The position numbers and the translations under genes are program-made. Shown in pieces: positions 4,986 through 5,550 of a stretch of DNA of 5,550 bases (positions within the stretch are counted from its first letter, which is position 1; every line of letters begins with the position of its first letter). Source of the stretch: Propionibacteriaceae bacterium (GTDB lineage: Bacteria > Actinomycetota > Actinomycetes > Propionibacteriales > Propionibacteriaceae); the NCBI GenBank assembly GCA_021323255.1, contig JAJTCL010000426.1, positions 1 to 5,550 on the forward strand. The letters are read 5' to 3'. The notes under the pieces are model-generated. The model saw only the letters and a program-made list of their open reading frames with translations, made no database searches and was not told the DNA's origin.

Positions 4986-5550
4986 TTAGGTCGTGTCTGC
5001 GTGCGCGATCGATCCGGCTAACACGTCTTCCCGAAAAATGTTTCGCGCTTTCTCGGCTTCTTCGAGCACCGGACTGTGGGCGGAATGCTCGAACGTGTAG
5101 AACCCCTTCAGTGGCGCGTCAAGCTTGCCGAAATACTGTCTCGCGAGGTCATAGGAGCACGTGTAATCGTATTGGCCGTGGAAGAAATAGACCGGAATCT
5201 CCAGGATGGGGACAACGGTGCTGAGATCGGTCCGCAGGACTTTGTCCCACAGGCCGAAGCTACGCGAGAATGATCTACCGCGCCATAAGTTGATCTTTTC
5301 TCGCAGACTGTATTCGCGGGCCAGCCAAGATGGGATGAAGATGCCGCTGATCACTGACTTCATGTCGTGGGTCGTACCGATACCCAAACTGTGCATTCCC
5401 TTGTCACGCAGTGCAAGATAGCCGTCCGGCGTACCGCCGGTAGTAGTGACTGGCGCTCTTTCGAGCCTTCGTACCATCTTCGTGTCGCCCATTTGACTGA
5501 ACCGCTCGAGCATGAATTCGTAGGCCAGTCTCTCGGATTCAAGTTGATTC
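4986..5550 (-). CDS. alpha/beta hydrolase, C-terminal part (N-terminus beyond window)
   Basis: The frame is open from the right edge for 187 residues and ends at TAA 4988-4986. The visible part begins NQLESERLAYEFMLERF and includes TTGGTPDGYLALRDKGMHSL, a helical lid region (FIPSWLAREYSLREKINLW), then IPVYFFHGQYDYTCSYDLAR and FYTFEHSAHSPVLEEAEKA. The HGxxD block supplies the likely acid of the triad (Asp128 of the visible part) and HSAHSP the catalytic histidine (His158). The serine nucleophile elbow must lie in the missing upstream half. This matches proline-iminopeptidase-like serine hydrolases of actinobacteria; the substrate cannot be predicted and may be a peptide, ester or lactone. No signal peptide can be judged. 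The ATG at 5513 is internal to the conserved domain and is not the true start. The stop is 51 bases before the CxC protein gene. Confidence 0.87.
   Translation of the reverse strand, partial: NQLESERLAYEFMLERFSQMGDTKMVRRLERAPVTTTGGTPDGYLALRDKGMHSLGIGTTHDMKSVISGIFIPSWLAREYSLREKINLWRGRSFSRSFGLWDKVLRTDLSTVVPILEIPVYFFHGQYDYTCSYDLARQYFGKLDAPLKGFYTFEHSAHSPVLEEAEKARNIFREDVLAGSIAHADTT

Noticed and set aside
4567..4989. Plus-strand open frame of 140 codons
   Set aside because: It overlaps the signal-anchored protein on the minus strand, lacks a ribosome binding site, and has no helix or domain pattern of comparable quality.
1..5550. CRISPR array, tRNA/rRNA, insertion-sequence ends or tandem repeats
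   Set aside because: No regularly spaced repeats, cloverleaf, terminal inverted repeats or transposase-like translation were seen on either strand.

Overview
The window is GC-rich DNA that looks like a mycobacterium or close actinomycete. The evidence is the codon use, a WS/DGAT (wax ester synthase/diacylglycerol acyltransferase) gene, a DUF1876 relic, mycobacterial-style polytopic membrane proteins and an actinobacterial-type alpha/beta hydrolase. No database search was possible, so every family name rests on reading translations by eye.

Layout. (1) 1-1913, minus strand: a two-gene unit made of a small four-helix membrane protein (1455-1913) followed by a long gene that leaves the left edge (1-1401). 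The long gene fuses a START-like SRPBCC lipid-binding domain to a WS/DGAT acyltransferase with an intact HHxxxDG motif. The fusion is read from the minus-strand translation; a 388-codon open frame on the opposite strand is its shadow. (2) 1914-2407: a divergent intergenic region, a broken DUF1876 (Rv1738/Rv2632c-type) gene on the plus strand, and a short leader carrying a weak DosR-like palindrome. (3) 2408-2953, plus strand: an intact four-helix membrane protein with a strong ribosome binding site. (4) 2976-3986: two decayed genes that converge. A plus-strand GNAT acetyltransferase is frameshifted and stops at the point where its acetyl-CoA loop should begin. A minus-strand relic resembles the V0D/AC39 (V-type ATPase subunit C-like) family and changes frame repeatedly. 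The two homologies meet at about 3341, which looks like a deletion or recombination scar. (5) 4002-5550, minus strand: three intact genes in the order alpha/beta hydrolase (partial at the right edge), small signal-anchored CxC protein, and three-helix membrane protein. The last of these leads directly into the AC39-like relic.

How it fits together. The left unit probably serves neutral-lipid (wax ester or triacylglycerol) synthesis, with the SRPBCC domain a candidate hydrophobic-ligand module next to the acyltransferase. DUF1876 proteins and some WS/DGAT enzymes belong to the hypoxia/dormancy response in Mycobacterium tuberculosis, so an old stress-related island is plausible but unproven. 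The middle of the window (about 2.0-4.0 kb) is a decay zone with three broken genes, while the flanking genes read cleanly.
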